This document shows, one piece after another, positions 59,524-64,000 of a stretch of 64,000 bases of DNA; position 1 is the first letter of the stretch; each line of letters starts with the position of its first letter. The notes under the pieces were generated by a model. The model was given only the letters and a program-made list of their open reading frames with translations, had not been told where the DNA came from and made no database searches. The DNA comes from Baylisascaris procyonis (Eukaryota > Nematoda > Chromadorea > Rhabditida > Ascarididae): the NCBI GenBank assembly GCA_037389465.1, contig JAZARR010000146.1:7401501-7465500 (forward strand). The letters are read 5' to 3'. A program made the translations under genes and the position numbers.

Positions 59524-60924
59524 AATATATTCACGCATTGGAATTTGTGTTGCCGCGCAGCAAATGATGAAATTGATAGAACATATTTAGCGAGTGGAGA
59601 ATTTCGTTTGCTAGCATTCTTCAATAGGAGTTGAAAGAGGATTCATGAGGCACTGAAATGGGAGTAAACTTAATTGCTAACATTTCAATGTTGTGAACTT
59701 TTCTCCTAAATAAAGCTCTTACTATATATTTCCATTCCTCTTATTATCTTTTCTCAGTTTTTCTTCCAGAAGGAATGTTTGTGATAGGAATGTTTGAAGA
59801 TCAATGCGAAGCCTTCTGAAGAACTCTTTCATTCAGTGACTGCCTTTTTTACCGACTGTACCGTGCCTTTTCTACTAATTATATAAATATATAACTTTGT
59901 TTACATATCACAGTTCCATTCTTATTCATACCGGATGCCGCAGTGATGCAGTAAAGAAGGAACTTGGCTGAACCTTATAATTTCTATGATTAAACATCAA
60001 AAGGTGAGCAACGAAATGGCAAATATTTTAGTGGCCTTCAGAAGTTCATCGTTATTTGCGATAGCCATGGATTGGCACACCTGTCACGAAAAAAAGAACG
60101 CCCATCAACTAATACAACATTGAAGCAACTTCACCATACATACGCAAATCCGTCGAGTTGAAGATGAATGACTTTATTACGAAAGTGTTCATCTTTCTTG
60201 TCAAAACACGTTAAATGATTCAGTAATGTTTTTTTTTGTTCGTTTTTTTTTGGGGTTTCAGAATTATGATGTATGAATGAAATGAAATTGACGAAAATAA
60301 CTCATTTCACTCATTCATATTTATGTGACGTATTTACTTTCGAAATATTTGAATCTAATGAATTTAGTTGAGGAATTTTGGCAACATTTTAATTTTTTTA
60401 TGAAACATGATAGCATAGTAAAATGTTGCAAACTCAAATGCATTTTTGTTGTTGTTGTTGTTTTTGTTGTTTTTCATGGAAATCACTAGAAGAATATTGT
60501 TGAGAAATAAGATAGAATGAATTAGTAAGCAAATTAATCTACGTATACTAAAAAGTGCTCTTTGAAATTGTAATTTTTAATCGACCTACAGAAAAATTAT
60601 TTCTTTTATTGTTGAGCATTTTTCGCGGTTAAATTTTGCTCTACAAGTGGTCAAATGATTCTCGTGAATTGTTTCACTATGAAAATTGTTATAAATTGAT
60701 TGTTTATTCATTTAATTGTCAAATAAACAATAAAAATTACAAGTATTATACAAAATTTTGCTGAACCGATCGTTTTTTTTTCTTTTTTTTTCTATTTACA
60801 AAGATTTTAAACGTTTTTGAAATCATGAGAATATAAAATTTCTTTTTTTTTTTTTTAATTATATACTTGTCATTGCAAATAAAATAATGAAAATATTTCG
60901 ATAGTTGTATGCATTAGCTCATCA
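59524..60924. other. Stretch without a supported gene
   Basis: Very AT-rich sequence with a (GTT)n-like run at 60446-60475 and many T-runs. No exon with splice sites was found. Confidence 0.45.
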
Positions 60925-61347
60925 ATGAAGATAGTGAAGTTTATAGAAACTTTGTGCAACATTATTATTTCGATTAGCGATCGTTTCGAATGGATTGATG
61001 CCATTGTCTACGAGACAATCATAGATTTGAAAAGACGACCGGCCGGTTTGCTTGGCAATAGTTTTGCATTATGGACTTGTCAGAGTTTAGAAGCGTTGCT
61101 CATTGCTATACATCAACAAATTTTCGTATGTCGATTTATCAGTGGGTGCAGCTCTCTTGTATGTATTGCGAAGACAAAAAAAAAGGATATCAATCACCGG
61201 CAACGAATGAAAGATCATGATGTGCTCTCTTCGAAGTTGGCGTTGAATCATTTTTCATTAGATTCACAAAATTGCGCACTAACCGATCACTCATTTCGGG
61301 GCAATTTTCATGACGATTTTCAAACAATCATCTTTTGCATTTGTTGA
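60925..61347 (+). CDS. Unidentified ORF of 140 codons
   Basis: An ATG-initiated ORF and the longest of this region. It has a hydrophobic/helical N-terminal half (MKIVKFIETLCNIIISISDR, later LEALLIAIHQQIFVCRFISG) and a polar C-terminal half. No splice site is needed, and no TATA, acceptor or polyadenylation signal could be tied to it. The length is at the edge of what AT-rich noise gives, so it may be chance. Confidence 0.28.
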   Translation: MKIVKFIETLCNIIISISDRFEWIDAIVYETIIDLKRRPAGLLGNSFALWTCQSLEALLIAIHQQIFVCRFISGCSSLVCIAKTKKKDINHRQRMKDHDVLSSKLALNHFSLDSQNCALTDHSFRGNFHDDFQTIIFCIC

Positions 61348-62067
61348 TCATTCACCTTTTCAATACGTTTAGCATATAAGTTTATTCCCCATTTGAATCT
61401 CTATTTCTTCAAATAATTTTTTTTTATAATATGCTCGAAGAGAATTTTCAGCTAGATAATCCTTTTTTTTCTCCCTAATATCAACGTTTGGTTTATTCTT
61501 TGCTTAGTTCATGAACTTCACGAACTATCCTGAAATCTCCTCACCATATTTGGCTTGACATCATCAACTTCTGCAACGGCAGTAAGTGTGTAAAATAAAA
61601 GAAGTATTTCCCAGCTTTCCCAGCAGTGTAAAATAAAGGCCTAGCTAAGATTGAATCCTCTTCAAACGTGACGTATAGAAACCTTTCCGGTCGAGGCGAG
61701 ACATAAAGAAGCATTGAACAAGCATAGAATATTTGGTGATGAGAACGATATCGTATTTTCAAAGGAGATTTGCAATCCGATGAACGGGTGCTATTGCAAT
61801 TGCAGCGAAGATGTTTTCAGTTCAACAACTAAACAGCCAATAATAAAACGATACAAGAGCGAATTCGTTTCTTTCCTCTAATCGAAGAAGCTTTTGCTGA
61901 AGAGATTGGACACGCCATTATTATCTATTTTACCTCTCCTTATCCGTCCCTGAAAATATTCCATCTTCTAAATTTATACCGTAGAGAAATTTTACTTGTC
62001 TACTCAAATCTATTCAGTCATAGTAATGTCTGATAAAAATGTGCACACTATGGAGGAATTCCGCACT

Positions 62068-62293
62068 TTATTCCACCTCATCGACAGAAGTTCGTTGTAG
62101 TTGACTACTAATCCTTTCTCGTGTTGCATGCCATCTGGTTTCCGCCCGGAATCCTTTTTCTTTTTCACCGATTTCCTTAGATAACGCCTCGCACTTCTTC
62201 AAATGGAAAATGATGTACAAAATGATCTCTTTAGTAGTCTTGTAGGAAATCCAACCTTCATGGTTTATGCAATCAGGTGGCAGATTTGCGAAA
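62068..62293 (-). CDS. Unidentified gene, terminal exon
   Basis: An excellent acceptor (ACAAAACTTTCCAG at 62294) is followed by one leading base and 74 codons to TAA. There is no start codon inside, so ORF finders miss it. The product is FANLPPDCINHEGWISYKTT, a hydrophobic/Lys helix (KEIILYIIFHLKKCEALSKE), then a highly charged coiled-coil-like tail ending SVDEVE. The stop TAA is itself part of an AATAAA (62067-62072 on plus as TTTATT), so the polyadenylation signal overlaps the stop codon. Upstream exons were not found. No family is recognised. Confidence 0.5.
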
Positions 62294-62533
62294 CTGGAAA
62301 GTTTTGTAATTCTCTAAAGATTATCGGCAACTAATGCGATGATTTCTACCGAAATTTATAGTATATTCAATAACACTGAATACTATCCTCAGATACAAGA
62401 TGTTCCCAGCTGTAAAAGAGCAAATATTGATCTGGCAAGGAAAGCGATTTCTAAAAAAAGTGCCTTTTTTCGAAGATAGAACGTATATATGTGCTTAGCA
62501 ACGAAAGTACTGTGATATTTCATTAGGACAATA

Positions 62534-62788
62534 AGGGGAGGGGGAAGGAGGCAGGAGGAAGTATGGTTTCCATAATGCAAGAAATTTTCGCAATGTGGCG
62601 ATGCGTTTTCAAAGAATGCGAAGCATAAATAGCGAAAAAGAAACAGCAAAAATTTATGGCCCAAAACGATAAGGAGCAAACCGAATGTGAAATTTATGAG
62701 ATGTGAGGCATAATGAAATGCAATCGCATTGTCGTTGCTACATTTCGTTGGGGGGTGTGGGGGGGGGGCCGGGGGGAAGGGGAATGGG
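62534..62788. repeat. Two G-rich tracts
   Basis: GGGGAGGGGGAAGGAGGCAG at 62534-62560 and a longer run of G with single interruptions at 62749-62788. Both have at least four G3 runs. A minus-strand Pro-rich ORF (62838-62389) is a translation of the second tract. Confidence 0.7.
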
Positions 62789-63480
62789 CTGCCTCTAAAC
62801 ACATCCTTATGATTCGAATCATCAATAGCATCCTCCAAATTATTCTATATAATACTCAATGCACTTTCATCGTTTTGCAAATAATTAATAAGCCGCATAA
62901 CGCATTCTTACTTCCAATCAACCGTTAACTAACAAAACGATGAAGCAACAACTTAGAGAAACCAAAATTTCTTAAATTTCCTTTCTTAAAAATTTTAAAT
63001 TTCTTAAATTTTTCTTTCCCATAAATCCTGAATTTTTTTCTGGATCCTAAACTTTTAATGAAACCTCTATCATTAATCTTTGCCGAGTAATAACTTCTGA
63101 ATACGAAGGAGATTGAAGGAAACCACATAGGTAACCTTCTCTTAACCATATGTAAGCGATCACTCGAAGGAAAAGTGTAATGGGAAGACTGTTCCAAGAT
63201 TTCCGAATATGTTTGGCATTGAAAAGGAGAGAGAGGAAAGCATTTTAAATAATGAAAGGGAAAGGGAAGCAAAGGATGAGTAATTGAGGTGAAAGGAAGA
63301 GGAACGCGAAGGGCGAATAATTGAGGAGCCACAAGAACTCTTCACTACACAGCAACATAACGTTACATTTGCTAACGATGCCAAGCTTATCCTTCTGAAT
63401 GCTAACTGAGAAATTCAGCATTAATCACCGCACAATCTAAACTTGTTTACAGTTGACACCACTAATAAATTTCATTTCAG

Positions 63481-63597
63481 GATGTCTGCCGATTTCCAGG
63501 ATATCGAGATAAAACTGAACTCTTGTTTCTATCACACAGTCCTCATGTCGACATAGGAAAAAAATCGGCTCCATTCGACACCGTTACTGCGAAGTAG
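63481..63597 (+). CDS. Unidentified gene, terminal exon
   Basis: A strong acceptor AATTTCATTTCAG ends at 63480. Phase 0 is open for 38 codons to TAG and reads DVCRFPGYRDKTELLFLSHS and SAPFDTVTAK at the end; a second frame begins with ATG but stops after 24 codons. There is no recognised domain. Its upstream exons must lie to the left on the plus strand but were not identified. Confidence 0.4.
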   Translation, partial: DVCRFPGYRDKTELLFLSHSPHVDIGKKSAPFDTVTAK

Positions 63598-64000
63598 TAA
63601 ATCGTCGTTTACAATATATGGGGATATATCTTTCGATGCCACTCTTTCCTAATTCGACTTGCTATGTGATGCTTTATTCTGACAAAACGTTTGGATACGA
63701 GGAGAATGGCAATTCGAGGTGCTAGCGTCATTAAAGAGAGAGCAATTATTAACGGGGAGTAGTGTATTCATTAACCTCAATTTCGCTAAGTCCATAAGTT
63801 AACCTCACGCTTATATTCTAATATTTTCATTTTCTCTCTTAATTTCTTTTAGTTACTGTCATGCTTATTATGCCTCGCTATTTGCTCATCCTCATATCTA
63901 AGCCAAAAACATGTTTAGCGCTAAGATTGCAATAGTTTTTGATAAATGTCGGAACAGGTTGCACCACTCTTTTCTTTCCGGAATTCCTTTATATGTGCCG
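63598..64000. other. End of window, nothing supported
   Basis: AT-rich sequence without exons that I can support. Confidence 0.4.

Noticed and set aside
62389..62838. 149-codon minus-strand frame with a Pro-rich start
   Set aside because: There is no ATG, the Pro run is the translation of a G-rich tract, and no acceptor or donor frames it.

Overview
The window is nuclear DNA from an animal, almost certainly a chromadorean nematode with a fairly large, intron-rich genome. The base composition is AT-rich. Splice acceptors are of the short TTTCAG/TTTTAG/TTGCAG type with GTAAGT/GTGAGT/GTATGT donors and many small exons, and the recognisable genes have nematode or general metazoan orthologues. 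The species cannot be fixed from the sequence. Almost all coding exons are short, so most open frames longer than 60 codons are noise, and several of the best exons contain no start codon. Gene models here rest on splice sites, phase matching between exons and family motifs.

Layout. (1) 1-2159, plus strand: the 3' end of an LDL-receptor-related protein (last EGF domain, transmembrane helix, cytoplasmic tail with FxNPxY). (2) 3538-13722, minus strand, convergent with the first gene: fifteen phase-compatible exons of a katanin-interacting protein (KATNIP/KIAA0556) orthologue, with tentative 5' exons to about 15.3 kb. (3) 17.2-18.5 kb: a decayed Penelope-like reverse transcriptase with a hammerhead-like motif downstream. 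(4) 19.1-31.8 kb, minus strand: several well-spliced exons of one or more genes I cannot identify; the last three (21063 to 19091) chain in phase to a stop. (5) 32-45 kb: mostly non-coding or unassigned, with a two-exon plus-strand gene at 38613-39148, a 95-codon ORF at 40951-41238, and an ORF at 35294 that resembles a secreted pentapeptide-repeat protein. (6) 45.5-48.7 kb, plus strand: a complete NET-family zinc-finger gene, orthologue of C. elegans tlp-1, with its GC-rich upstream region. (7) 50-64 kb: an alternation of small partial gene models on both strands (50081-52127 plus, 53228-54080 plus, 57685-57878 minus, 59228-59523 plus, 62068-62293 minus, 63481-63597 plus) with long featureless AT-rich stretches.

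The recognised genes do not form a functional cluster: an endocytic receptor, a basal-body microtubule protein and a cell-fate transcription factor. There is no operon or CRISPR array and no rRNA or tRNA gene that I can support. The most unusual non-coding objects are a multi-hairpin element closed by an outer stem at 55532-55614, a perfect 14-bp hairpin at 58661-58694, a long poly-T/poly-A foldback at 21522-21587, and the hammerhead-like motif at 18382-18437.
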